Assembly: GCF_001659605.2 (NCBI RefSeq)
Contig: NC_035177.2
Location: forward strand, 32,504,136 to 32,568,135
DNA from: Manihot esculenta
Taxonomy: Eukaryota > Streptophyta > Magnoliopsida > Malpighiales > Euphorbiaceae
Direction: 5' to 3'
Length of the DNA stretch: 64,000 bases
Shown here: piece by piece, positions 1 to 11,767 of the stretch
Numbering within the stretch: position 1 is the stretch's first letter
Layout: each line of letters opens with the position of its first letter
Position numbers and translations under genes: made by a program
The notes under the pieces: generated by a model
Seen by the model: only the letters and a program-made list of their open reading frames with translations
Told to the model about the DNA's origin: nothing
The model's database searches: none

Positions 1-2400
1 TGAGTCTTGATAAATAACCGGGTGTAACGGTGTCTATGTCTTCCTTTTCATGGGTGGGACCGCGTACCAACTTATCAGAACTTTGCTACGTGACTCTATT
101 TTATGGTGACAACTAATGGATTAGTTTGGACGATTCTTATGTAGCATAGAGGTCCTTCTGTTGGTCTTGGATTCTTCAAATTCGAAGGTGACAACTGTCT
201 CTACAATCTGGGGTACTTGGTTAACTTGGATAGGCCTTTCCTTGCTCACGTTGTTTCACTTGCTTCTGCATATTGATGATAACTATCCTGTTTCTTGAGC
301 CGCTTTTAAAGTCTGCTGTTGAAACCGTCTTATAAGAATCCTTCTTCTTCTCCAAATATTACTTTTGCTCATAATTGCAATTTTTACTTCTGGAAAGACT
401 CGGTCGCTCCTTTCTTATTTATACTCCATTTCTTTCATGGCAATTTTTGTGTTCTTTTTCTTTTAAAAATGAATATGAATACTTCCTCTTCTTCTCGTAC
501 TCCTAGTGAAAGTTTCGCCTCTAGCTCCTCCTCTAATGGCCCCATCCGCGCCCTAACTTCTATTGTTCCATTGAGGGGGCTCATGAAAGCGAATGTAGTT
601 TGATCAGTGACATCTGTTTCATACTGACAAAGTAGGATATAGATCGTCTTCATGACAAATACCAGATTTCTCGAGAAGCTTTCTGTGTTTTTTCTCTATC
701 CCCGTGCATCCGTGCGGATGACAAGATCCCTGTGAAGGATACCATCATAGTCTATGAGGAGCAGTTGAAGGTGGGTTTTTGGTTCCCTATGGACCCATTT
801 TTTGTTGAGGTCCTTCGATTCCATAAACTTTTGGTTGCCCAGCTACATCCCAATAGTTGGAGAATCCTGGTGGATTTTCAGTTTATTTGTTTTAATAACA
901 ATATCGAGTCGAGTATGACCCTTTCCTCTCAACTGTATCAGTTGGACACTCGAAAAAATGAGGAGTTCTAATTTTTCTGTGGGAGGAAACACTAAACGAT
1001 GTTTGACTGGATACCTTCTTCATTAAATCGATGAAAGAATAAATTTTTTGTCCTCCATCATCGGGCATTCGGGAGTTCTGGACGCCCTTGAATGAGCTGG
1101 AATATGTGGATGGAGTTGAGGAAGGATGGGTCCAGGCACAGAGGGATGAGGATGAGGCTTTAGACTTTCTCTTAATGATGACTAAGTCCTTGCAGAAAAT
1201 GGACATCACCAAGGCAGTGAGAAACACCATCTTATCTTGGCAAAGCCTTTTTCAAGCTAATCAGGCTCAGGTTTCTCACCCACCCAACCTTTCTCATCTT
1301 GGGAAAAGTACCTCTCTAGCAAGCGAGTAGGATATTTTTCTTCTCGTCTTCTCTTGTATTTTAGACTACCTTACTTACTCATTTTTTGTTCTATGTAGAT
1401 ATGGCTGGAAAGAAAAACAAGTTTGCTGAGGTGGGTCGTGCTACCCGCAATGACAAAGTTGTTGCTGGGGCAACCGGTCCCCCTTCCCAAGCATGCTCAC
1501 CAAGCGGAAGAAGTAAACATACTTCCTTCTCCTCCTCCCCCACCTACAATAGAAGAGTTGGCTCATTCATAGCCCGAGTCTTTTACAATGAGTGTCTCTG
1601 CATCTGTTCTAGTTTTCAAGCCTTCTACTGCAGTCTGCACTCCTACTGAGCCCATTCCTGCAAATGTAAGGGTTGATTCCTTGTGGCCTCCTAGCATCCA
1701 ACGCTTGGTGCTAGCACTAACCCGAACGCCTTCTCTCCTTGAAGATCCCAGCCTAGCCGTCCTGTTAACTAAGAATGCTCTAAGGCCTGGGGACCATTGA
1801 CACCTGAATGAGGTCGAGACGATCAAGCTTTCGGACAACGTCATGCATTCTTTCCTAAAGAGTGCCCTCTGTACCTATATGGTCAAAAAGCATAATAAGA
1901 TCCTGAGGTAGGAGTTCGGTGTTCAAAAAAGAGAATGTGAGATGGTTGGCGCCTGTGACAGCTACTCCGACATTCAAGTTAATAAACTGGAGAAAATGGC
2001 GAATGTAGAGTTCAGAGTAGTCGTGTAAGAAAATTGTGTATTTTTATTTTTGTGATAATTCGCTTTTATACTGTAAGAAAATGATATTAAATATATAATT
2101 TTCTAAAAATCTGGCAATGATGTAGCGGATTATTTGATAAGGGATTTCACTAACTAATTAGTTGGTAATCCTGTGATTACAAGCGTAATGGAGATATATT
2201 AGCTTGTACCTATTAACGGTAACTTTATGCTGAGACTTGATCTTTTTAGGAAAGGACGAGTTTTGATAAAAAATCGAGGATAATGGTGTTCGAATCTTTA
2301 TTTCCTTGAGTGAAACCAGATATAAATTTATCAGAGTTTTAACACGTGACTATTTTATAGTGACAGTTCATGGCTAGACGATTTTTTCATATAGTATCAA
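1..2400 (+). mobile_element. Decayed LTR-type element with gypsy-type transposon domain
   Basis: The first 150 bases are clearly related to about 2260-2400 (shared landmarks include TTGATAA, TTATCAGA, ACGTGACT and TAGACGATT/TGGACGATT). This direct-repeat arrangement is what two LTRs would give, the left one being cut by the window edge. Between them is decayed coding sequence on the plus strand. About 690-1330, in several frames, reads like the plant 'putative gypsy type transposon' domain: a GFWFPMDPFFVEVL stretch followed by LHPNSWRILV at about 775-880, and an LNELEYVDGVEEGW stretch at about 1090. A lysine- and serine-rich piece follows at 1386-1649. Stops and frame changes break the reading several times, so it is not expressed as one protein. 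No reverse transcriptase is visible, so a non-autonomous element is likely. Exact ends were not determined. Confidence 0.6.
690..1330 (+). pseudogene. Broken gypsy-type transposon domain (Transposase_28-like)
   Basis: The conceptual reading has two recognisable blocks. The first, 732-971, begins MKDTIIVYEEQLKVGF and contains FPMDPFFVEVL and LHPNSWRILVDFQF. The second, 1088-1330, begins NELEYVDGVEEGW. A stop at 969-971 and frame changes separate them. The first block matches the usual order of the plant domain known as 'putative gypsy type transposon' (recalled, not searched). It lies inside the pair of LTR-like repeats. The assignment rests on motif resemblance only. Confidence 0.55.
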
Positions 2401-2793
2401 TTATTATATATAGTAAAACATTAATTTTTCTTAGCAACAATTTTAAATTGTCTGAAACATGTCTTAAATATTAAAACAATAATTTTATAATTGCTGCGAA
2501 GATATCGTTATCCAAATCATAGTATATTAGCAAGTTAATAAATAGATAAAAATTAAATTTAAACAGGGAAACATCCAATAATTTGAAACGATTGAAAAAG
2601 AAAATTAAGCCTATTTTTATAGAGTGTTATATGCACAACAGTGGAAACATATTTTTTATTTCTCTCATAGGTACTTTGATTTGTTTATTTGTTTTTCCCA
2701 AAATGCCAACAGGAATGTAATAGAAACAAAACCAGCAACTTAATTCTTATCTAATATAATATTTTACAAGCATGAGTATACACAGAATTGGTA
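2401..2793. other. AT-rich 3' flank of the KLCR gene
   Basis: No gene is seen. The stretch is AT-rich and lies downstream of the minus-strand KLCR stop codon. TTTATT motifs (AATAAA on the minus strand) near 2655 and 2685 are possible polyadenylation signals for that gene. Confidence 0.4.
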
Positions 2794-5718
2794 TTATGAG
2801 ACCTGAATGGCATCATCCTTTATAATTTGAAGCTGTGTGTCAAGGAGAGTTACTAGTGATCTTGATTTCCTATTTCGGACTTTTCCTGCATCTTTCAACA
2901 ACTCAGCTAGCCTTCGCTTCTCATCATCCACGTCAGGATTTGCTGTTCCTAGCTTCTCCTCTCTCATACCCACAACATAGTCTAAGATTTCAATGGCATC
3001 ATCCAATCTGTGCAAATAAAATAAATATGATAAATGTATATAAATATAATAAAGTTCATTTCTAAAATAAATTTATTTAAAAATGATAAGTAGCACTTTT
3101 GCACACGGACTGATATTAAATTCTGTTATCTCATGGTAAAATCAATAAAGAGTAAATATTCTCTTGAAAGGTATTTGCTCTATTTATGATAATTAAATTC
3201 TCGATTGAGAAAAATGTCAAATCACTCATTAAATTCTTTTTATTTTGTATGAAATATTATTATTATATAGCTAACTGTTATCATATATATACATTTTTAT
3301 TAATAATAATAATTAGTATATATATATTAAATAAAATTTATTAGTTATTACTGCCGCTAATGGATATGTGATTTAGTTTCTTAATGTTTAACATAAAAAA
3401 TTTAAATAAATCAATACACATCAATATTAATATTTATTAATTATAATATTAAACATATAAACTTTTAATAATAATAATAATTAAAATGTATATATTTATT
3501 AGCTTTGTTAATACCACTTATTAATATGACTTTTTAGTTTATTGATATTTTAAATATATATATATATATATATATATATTAAATAATAAAAAATAAATTA
3601 TTATTTTTAGAAAATATTTTCTATATAAAATATTTCTCTAAATAAATAAAGTCGAAGCGTCTGGTTGTCAAATCAAACTAGAAAACTAAAGGAATAGTGT
3701 AACAATGGAAGAGAAATGTACCTTCCCATAGCATCATAGGTGCCTGCAAGATTGCTGTAAACCCCTAATGTATCAGGATGACAAGGTCCATATTCCTTCT
3801 CCAAAATGCTTCTTGCTTCTTCAAATAGATCTGCTGCCTCATTTATTGCATAACGTTGCACACAAGCTAGACCCATTTGATTCAAAGCAATCCCAAACAA
3901 TGCTGATTTCTTTTCTCCACTCCCTCGAAATTTCAAGACAGCACTTTTGAATGTATTGTAAGAATCACCGTAGTTCCCCATCATGTAGTACATGACTCCC
4001 ATCTGTGCTTCAATTCCTGCAATTGTGCTTTGTTGTCCAGGAGAATTGCCATATATCTTCAAAGCTTTTTTAAGCAACTTCAATGCTTGATCAAACTCGT
4101 TCATGGCTTGGTAGATTGCTGCAATATCAATCAACCCACTTGCTATCTCTTCTGCAGCGATTCCAGGATTGTGTTTTTCGTAGATTCTGAATGCATTTTC
4201 ACAGAAAGTTTTAGAGTCTCTGAATTTTCCAATCCTGTTGTATAAATCAGCTAAACGTACGAAAACGGAAGCAACTGTTGGATGATTCTCTCCTTTTTTT
4301 GATTTGAACACTGTGAGCCCTTTCTGATAAGAGAAAATGGCCTCATCGTATCGTGCTAAAGATAAATATGCATCTCCAATGCTGCAATCAATTGAAGCTA
4401 CGTCTATGTCATGCCCATTTGCTGCCATGGACATGCTTGCTAAAACGTAATGCTCAAGAGCAGTTTCGTATTCTCCTTTTGCTTCTGATATAAGTCCCAT
4501 AAGCCTCCTATCTGCTGCTTCTTCAAGCGATGCAGGACCTCCTTTCTCCCTGTGGATGTCAAGTGCCACCTGACAAAGTTTCTCAGCTTCATCGAATTGC
4601 AGTGCTTGAACATGAGCCTCGGCTACGTACCTGCATGTCTCCCCAACTCGAGGATCTGTGTCTCCAAGGACTTGTCTTTGGATTTCTAGACCAGCTGTAT
4701 AACATAGAATTGAATTCTCAATCTGGCCTAGCATTGCATATGTATCACCCAGTTGCATGCATCCAGCAAATTTAGCCAGTGCATGATTTTGGCCATCTTC
4801 TATTACTGGGATCTCAATAGATCGCTCAAGGACAGGAATTGCGTCGTTGTATCGGCCTAAGCTGCAGTAAATCGCTGCCAAAACATGCAAGGACATGACA
4901 AGATCTAAATTTGGTTTTCCATTTGCACAAACCTCAAATGATTTTGTTGCTCGAAGAGCAAATTCAAGAGTCTTTTGTGGGTTTTCGCCTGAAGAAATCA
5001 TGTACTTCGTCTGTTGGAGTAAGAAAGGTCCAAGATCAGGGTTATCTAAGCCTGTCTCGAGAGGATCTGCAGTTTCACTCTGAAATTTTGACGCAATAGA
5101 ACCGAAATTCTTGTGCTTCTTCATGTGAAAACTTGCATTTGGCCTTCTCATATTCTTGTCAAACCTCCTATCAAGCGAAGGCTTCTGATGGGGAGATCTG
5201 CTCTTAGGATTAGATTTTGCAGACGCCTCCATATCTGACTGCAACCGGAAAAGTTGTTTCTTGAGACTTGCAGCTCGGATTCTGTCCTTGTTTGCAGACC
5301 TTTGATCAGTATCACCATTAGTAGCTTTCTTGGGAGTGAAGTCATCAACACCGCCATCTTCTTTATTTTCCGTCACCACTTCTTTTGTTATTACCTCCAC
5401 TTCTCCGATATCTCCGACAAGGTGGCGGAGTTCTGAATCAATCCTCGATTCCTCACCATAAGACAAGAAACTAGTCCGGGATGGCGAAGGATCAGAGCTC
5501 TGCATTTCACAGACATTGTGATACAACTGTTCGATTGATGTGTCAATCAGCCCATCAATAGATAGATCAATGGAGTCACTGCGGGGACTATGTGGACTCA
5601 GTGTGCTTCTTGGAGACCTTTGATGGCTAAAGCTTCCTTTATAAGGCGAGAATTCTCCATCAGCATCATCTTCTATTCTGTCTCTACTTATTGCATCCAT
5701 GGCTACAAGTCCAGGCAT
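2794..5718 (-). CDS. KLCR: Kinesin light chain-related TPR protein (KLCR/CMU family)
   Basis: Two coding exons, 3722-5718 and 2794-3007, are joined across an intron at 3008-3721 (GT-AG, inside an Arg codon) and give 736 residues. The KLCR/CMU family is plant-specific. In Arabidopsis its members bind cortical microtubules, help hold them in place during cellulose synthesis, and bind IQD scaffolds. The N-terminal third is basic and low complexity, with Ser/Pro-rich stretches at residues 28-50. The conserved SIEQLYHNVCEM block lies at 61-72. Tandem TPR repeats run from about residue 225 to 690, with many A-x-Y/LGRYxxA units (for example YCSLGRYNDA and YLSLARYDEA). The end is basic (KVRNRKSRS). 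The first ATG (5718) is used; a second in-frame ATG lies six codons on. The protein is slightly longer than I recall for Arabidopsis homologues. It is transcribed away from the exonuclease gene at 42.7 kb. Confidence 0.93.
3554..3580. repeat. (AT)n microsatellite in the KLCR intron
   Basis: An uninterrupted AT dinucleotide run of about 27 bases lies inside the 714-bp intron of the KLCR gene. The whole intron is strongly AT-rich. Confidence 0.9.
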
Positions 5719-5722
5719 TTCT

Positions 5723-5913
5723 CTGTGCCAAAAAATGAAAAATTATATAGAATGCATAGTAAACCAGTGTAAGAAGCAAAAAACTTAAGTTTTCATTCAT
5801 AATTCAACTTTCCGAAATTCATAACAAATACCCAGAAGAGAAGTGACTCAAGAACTAGAGAAAAACTAAAAAATCATCCAAACAAACTACTAGATTGGAT
5901 AAATGAGTCATAC
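5723..5913 (-). other. Probable 5'UTR intron of the KLCR gene
   Basis: On the minus strand an AAG|GTATGA donor (exon ends at 5914) and a TGGCACAG| acceptor just four bases before the ATG flank 191 bases. This suggests an untranslated first exon upstream of 5914. The sites are good, but no transcript evidence is available. Confidence 0.45.
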
Positions 5914-7540
5914 CTTATTGTTCTATTCAAGAAAAAGAAAACCAAACTTTTGTTTTATTGATGTAGGTGTTATATACAGATACAAAGAGAGAGATGTTGC
6001 TAAGTTCTGCTATATATATGAACAAGAGAATGAAGAAGGTGGCGTCTGGAGACAATGGTAGGGGCAAAATGGGGTTAAAGAAAATACAAAATGCAGCTAG
6101 ATATATATATATATAATACATGCATGTACATAAATATTGTGAAGGTGTTGGGTTGCAGAGAAGTGGAATGTTGAAGCAATGGAAGAAGACGACTTCCCTC
6201 CCACCTTATATTCTGATGGTCCAACCTCCCCCTCTGCCTGGTAGTTAGGACCCAATGTTTTAGGTGGTAGTAGGTTTTCGTTTATTTTTAATTTTTTTAG
6301 TGGATTAAACGTATTTTTTTTTAAATATAGATGAGATGACGTGCGGAGAGTTAGAACCTGTATTTAGTAAGTAGATAATATATTTTTAATTACGGTAATT
6401 AAACATACTCAATAATTAATAGAAATCAAGATTATAAAAATAATCATGAAGAAATTTGTTTTTTTTTTTAGTATTCAACGTATTTTTAATAAAATATTAA
6501 TTTAAATGGATTATGAATTATTTCTAAAGTTGATAATTAATTAAATCTGATTCCGATTAGAGACCGAGCTTTGAGATTAGCTGAGGTGGATATATAAGCA
6601 TGATTGCATAATCAACAAAAGTTTAAGGTTGATTTTGCAATCTATAGTTGTCTAAGAAATAAGAAAGAAAACAAAACAACAAGAACGAGTAGGCCTTCCA
6701 CCAATTTAATGATAGGGAATATCCAACGAACAAAATTTTATTAATTTATATTTGTCTGTCTTCTTTGTAATTAACTCATGTGTTTTTTTATTAATACTAT
6801 ATTCTAAGTTGCACCTCAAACTGTCTCATCTCACCGCCAAAACAATGACAGCTTCCACAAAAGGTTTTGAAGTAATTAAATTAATTATATGATTATTTAT
6901 GTATTATATGTATAGGCCGAAAAGATATAATTCACGTCGATAAATTCAAATTTGAATGCCTATTTTAATAATTTTCTAAAAAAAAATACTTAAAATTCAA
7001 TCATACAGAATCAGACAAAGCATATGAGTTATTATTATTATATATACATATATGTCTGCCTAATATAATTATCACCTAAAAATTATTAAAATATTGATGA
7101 ATTAATGTTCTGTTGAAATAATATGTGCAATGCACTACACCCTTCCTCGAATCACCCTTTCTCCTTCTTGTTCGTTGTTTAAATAATATTTAATTATGTA
7201 AAGATATTCTTGTCTGATCACTTCAAATTTATTGATGAAGTTTTATATTTAAAATGAAAAAAAAAAAAAAAAAAAACTGAAACTCATGACTATTGTATAT
7301 AACGGTATTATTTTTATTTGATTTAAAATAATTTATTTATAAATTTTATATTTATACAAAAATAATATAAATTTAAATGCATGATTTATGAAATTAAAAT
7401 CAATCTAATGATTTCCAGAATCTAATTTGAAAATAATTTATTTGAGTCCATTTTGATTAACTTAAAATGAATGAATAAATCTATTTTTAAATTACATTAA
7501 CTTTTTTATTAGTCGTGGAATTTATTAGTCCAAGCACATA
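5914..7540. other. KLCR upstream region and AT-rich intergenic DNA
   Basis: 5914-6250 is the likely leader and promoter of the minus-strand KLCR gene. It contains TATATATA tracts at about 6010 and 6098-6117. Beyond 6250 the DNA is AT-rich without a credible open frame, and a run of about 20 A lies at 7257-7277. I see no RNA gene or recognisable element here. Confidence 0.4.
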
Positions 7541-7984
7541 AATTTTGTCTTTGGTGGGTCTTTATCGATGATTTTAATGATATGCTTAGCATGGATAATA
7601 AAGGAGTGGTGTCCCTCACCTTGAATACCTCTTGAAGGTTTTCGAAAGGTCATTGATGAGTGTCGATTAATCAATCTACCCTTAGTTTGTGTTAGACAAA
7701 CTGGATAGATTTTCGAGGATAGGAAATCACACTGAATAAACTTTAAATCAAGATAGTAATAGTATGATTACTTTTTATGTACAACATTCATTAAAGTGAC
7801 AAGTACAAAACATACTTTTTATCATTCTAATGCTTACAAACTTAAGTCTAATACTATCACACTTCTCTTCACTTAAGCTCTCTAGATCACTTCTCACTTT
7901 CACTTTTACAATCACTTTCACTCACAAGTACAAAAACTAAGCACAAGCATGACTATTTATTGTCATGCAAAGCCCCTATTTAAT

Positions 7985-8191
7985 TAACCAGGTGCATTCC
8001 TGTGCTACCATAGCTACTGCTCTGTATTTTGGTTGTCTGAGACTATTGGTTGTGTTTTTCCATACCAAGAAATAGCTTTTGAGCCATAATTAAACACATA
8101 TCCAGTTGTTGACTTGCGGGTATCTCGATCTCCAGCATTATTTGCGTCACAATACCCTTATAGTTCACATGTACTTCCTTTCTTATAAAAG
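7985..8191 (-). pseudogene. Copia RNase H fragment
   Basis: The minus-strand reading contains [20 protein letters not shown] followed by [11 protein letters not shown], the typical copia RNase H signature. A stop codon replaces the usual Tyr before GYCDAN. The fragment continues on the other side of the solo LTR at 10862. Confidence 0.85.
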
Positions 8192-10857
8192 TGTAATGAC
8201 CCAAAAACTGGACTGCTACTAGCGTTAGGGTTCAAATCGATTTAAGGTCGCCAAACCCCATAACAAGCCTACTATACATCCTGTTACATCTGATATAATC
8301 CCATACCCGATCACACAAGCATATAAAATATTTCTATTTCATTAACCAAAATTCAACCTGTGTATAGGGGTGTAAATGAACCAAATCGTTCGTGAGCTAC
8401 TCGAGGTTCGGTTTGATAAAAGCTCGAGCTCGACTTGATTTCTAAACAAGCCAAGCTTGAACTTAATTTTTAGTCTCGTTTGGTAAACGAGTCAAACTTA
8501 AGCTTCATAGTATTCGGCTCATTAAGCCTCGTGAACTCGACTCGTTTCTGAGTTCATGAGCAGGCTTGCGAATAGACTCGTGAACAGTCTCGTTAAGTAA
8601 GTTGAGATTATTATCATAAGAGAAATAAATTCAAACTCTGCATATACTTTCATGAGCCAAACCCAAATTTTCTAAAATTCAGCTCTATATAATTTAGTTA
8701 CACTATTAAACTTGTATATATTTAGATCATTAAGATTTAAAAGCTCATCTTTATAAGTTTACGAGCTAATTTATAGATATACTTATTTAACTAAAATTAT
8801 TTTAGTTTTAAACTTATTATTTTTAAACCCAAACTCATTATACATGTAAATAAATTGAACTACTCATGAACTAATCGAGACTAACTTCCATAAAAACTCG
8901 ACTCGTCTAAACTCGTTTGCTAAACGAGTCAAGTTTGAGCTTCTTAATACTCGGCTTGAGTTCGAAATGAGTAAAGCTCGAATTTGGCTCGAGCTCAAAA
9001 AAATTTTAATGAACCAAGTTTGAGCTCTTCAAAACTCGGCTCGGCTCGATTCATTTACACCCTACCTGTACATGTATCATGATTGAAAATATAAAACCTA
9101 TACTAAATTCCTCATCAAATGCTTTAATATGGTCAACATTACATGCCTCAAACTTGGTTAAACATAGCTTAAACTTTTAGACTTTTACATGAAAGATCAT
9201 AAATAAGGGACTATAAAAGGAAACTCGAGCAAAGTACAATTCTAATCCATAAATTATTACATGTCCATGGCTATTCTATTACATCAGAATTATACCAAAC
9301 AATTCTGCTGACCTCTCGAGCTAACTCTAGTCCTGTAAACCTAGGGTTAGGGGAAAATGATAAATTCGTCACAATACAGACAATTCACATCTAGATGGAC
9401 TTGTCAATAGTAATCCTCCATAATTCTAACAATGCCCGGCCCATAATGGATACTCCTCAGGACTTCATCTTAAACATAACATAACATATCCATAGTGCCA
9501 AGGGCATAAAATGGGCAACCCTGGTCTTTCTCTTACATGGTGCTAGAAGTGTAGAATGGGCAAGTCTTGGTCTTTCCATATCCGTCATAACATATCATAA
9601 CATACTCGAGGGCTAGTGGGTCATCCAACATCATCTACAATAACAATAAATTATGCTATACATCATATTCATGAATTCTAATGCAAACAACCTAATCATA
9701 TATACATGGCATTCGTGATGCATGAGCATGCTTAAAACATTTAATTTCTTTAAAATAATAGTTTTGTTCTGTTCTACTTTCCTCTGACTGACACACGCCT
9801 AGCTCTGAAACAGTTATCTCACTGCAAGCCTCTATAGTCTCCAAAGTTCGATCCTATATAGATGGGCTTAAATAAGGGAATAAACATAATTTTACAAAAC
9901 TTAAAACTATCCCAAGAAACCCCTATAAACATATAAGAACACATATAGAAAACAAACTGAAAAAGGCTGGACAGAAGACTTTTCGCAGCAACTTCGGTGG
10001 CCTAAAGTTTCCTTATAGATTCGAAGGTCAAACCTTCGGAGCTAGGTTAGGCGGCCAAAAGGTTGCCTCTATAGGCAGTTTTGGCGCCGAACTTGGGTTT
10101 TTCTGTAAAGCAGAACCCGATTTTGCCTTAAACCACAACCACCAAAATACTCCCAACCTCACATGCAGAAGCTCAAAAGCAACCCTATACCACTCAACAC
10201 ATTAAAAACACTTAAAACTAACCAAATTTTAAGCATGCATTCCACAAAAAATCAAACAAGAAAACTCATCCAACACCCTTAAGATTTCCTTTAAACAAAA
10301 AACTCAACCCTTGCATGAAAAAGAAACTCTAAAAATAGCTTTTTAAACTTCTCAAAACTGGAAGGAGTTTGAGGGTCTAGCTCACCTCTTCGGAGAAAGT
10401 GCAATGCTCCAAGAAAGAAGTTATGGAGGAGAGAGGGACGAGCTTCAAAGATCCTGAAGCCTAAAACTTCAAAAAACAAGCTTCGATTCTTCAAAATAGG
10501 AGGTAAAACTTATGAATTTTCTAGGAGATTTGAAGAAAACTCAATCAAAATCATTAAGGAATCACATGCTTACTTCTGCTTAGAAGAAGAGAGAAGAATT
10601 TCTCTCAAAATCGGGCTGAGACCCTTTTATAGCTGGGTTTGCCAGCTACTGTTCGGCAGTCGAACATAAGAGGACTGGCAGCCGAATCTTGATGACTTCA
10701 AAAACTCATTTTTTTAACACATCATAAAAGGCTTCAAATTAATTTTATAAAAATTCATTTTACCCTTCTAAAATTTTTGGTTCCGAGATTCCAGATTCTA
10801 ACAAAAATTTCATTAAAAAATTAAAATTTCGACACTGTAGTTTAGCCGGGTATTACA
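8192..10857 (-). mobile_element. Gypsy solo LTR inside the copia relic
   Basis: The insertion begins TGTAATGACCC and ends GCCGGGTATTACA. These are the same termini, in the same orientation, as the LTRs of the complete gypsy element at 29-39 kb, whose coding is on the minus strand. Length is 2,666 bp, including a 700-bp inserted repeat at 8365-9064. Flanks are AAAAG on the left and AAAG(A) on the right, an imperfect 5-bp target duplication in an A-run. There is no internal region, so it is an LTR-LTR recombination product. Decayed forms of the GGCCGAA motifs and of the 'GTAGAATGGGC' tandem units are recognisable (about 9400-9560). Confidence 0.87.
8365..9064. mobile_element. MITE-like element with TAGGGGTGTAAATGAA ends
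   Basis: The 700-bp unit has inverted ends: TAGGGGTGTAAATGAACC on the left and GATTCATTTACACCCTA on the right. Flanks are CCTGTGTA (8357-8364) and CCTGTACA (9065-9072), an 8-bp near-duplication of hAT type with two mismatches. The interior is rich in CTCGAG/GAGCTCG-like motifs and has no coding capacity. Diverged relatives lie at about 39735-40415 and 53930-54270. Confidence 0.7.
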
Positions 10858-11016
10858 AAAGACACCATATTCATTAGTTCCTTTAATATACTGCAGTATT
10901 CATCTGGCAGCTTCTAAGTGAGGCTTCTTTGACTTTTGCATGAACCTACTAATAACATTCACGGCGTATGAAATATCTGGTCATATTATAGTAAGGTAGA
11001 TTAAACTGCCAACTAA

Positions 11017-11767
11017 CTATCTGTACATTGTTACATCTTCCAAATTTTTGCGTTCTGATAAACACAACTTGACATTGACCTCTATGGGGGTTGTGATAGG
11101 CTTACAATATAGTAGCCCAAACTTTTGCAGTAAATTCATTACATACTTATATTGACATAGAAATATACTATTTCTTGATCTCTCCACTTCTGGACCAAAA
11201 AAATGCTTTAGTTCTCCAAGCTCTTTCATCTAAAACTGCATGCCCAAATTTCTTCTAATATATTGGATTTCATTTATATTATCTACAGTAATGATGTGAT
11301 CATCTACATAGATGAGCACAATTGAAATTTGTTGATTTTGAGCTTTGATGAACAAGTTTGAATCTGCCGAAGAAACATTATAGCCACTGTATACTAAAAA
11401 TTTTGCAATCTTGCCATACCATACTTTTGGTGATTGCTTCAATCTATACATAGCCTTTTTCAATATGCAAACAAACTTTGTATGAGATTTGCATATAAAA
11501 CTTTTTGGTTGCTCCATGTAGATATCTCGATCCAGGTGACCACGTAAGAATGCATTTTTAACATCCATTTGCCAAAGCCTCCAATTTTTGCTGGCTGCAA
11601 GTGATAACAAAACATGTACTGTAGTGATTTTTGCTACTGAACTGAAAGTCTCATCATAATTCACCCCATACTGTTATGAGAACCTATGAGCTACAAGCCT
11701 TACTTTATACCTTTCAATTGATCTATCAGATCGAGTTTTCACTTTGTACACCCATTTACAAGATATA
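11017..11767 (-). pseudogene. Copia reverse transcriptase fragment
   Basis: The minus-strand reading contains CKWVYKVKTRSDRSIERYK, NYDETFSSVAKITTVHVLL, WQMDVKNAFLRGHLDRDIYM, MYRLKQSPKVWY and the catalytic box LIYVDDHIITV (YVDD intact). A stop follows LGMQF at about 11227-11229; the frame then resumes with MKELGELKHFFGPEV. Stops also occur near 11680. This is standard copia RT, now broken. Confidence 0.9.

Noticed and set aside
435..653. Open frame of 72 residues on the minus strand
   Set aside because: It lies in the decayed gypsy-type element and shows no domain; the plus-strand reading is the meaningful one.
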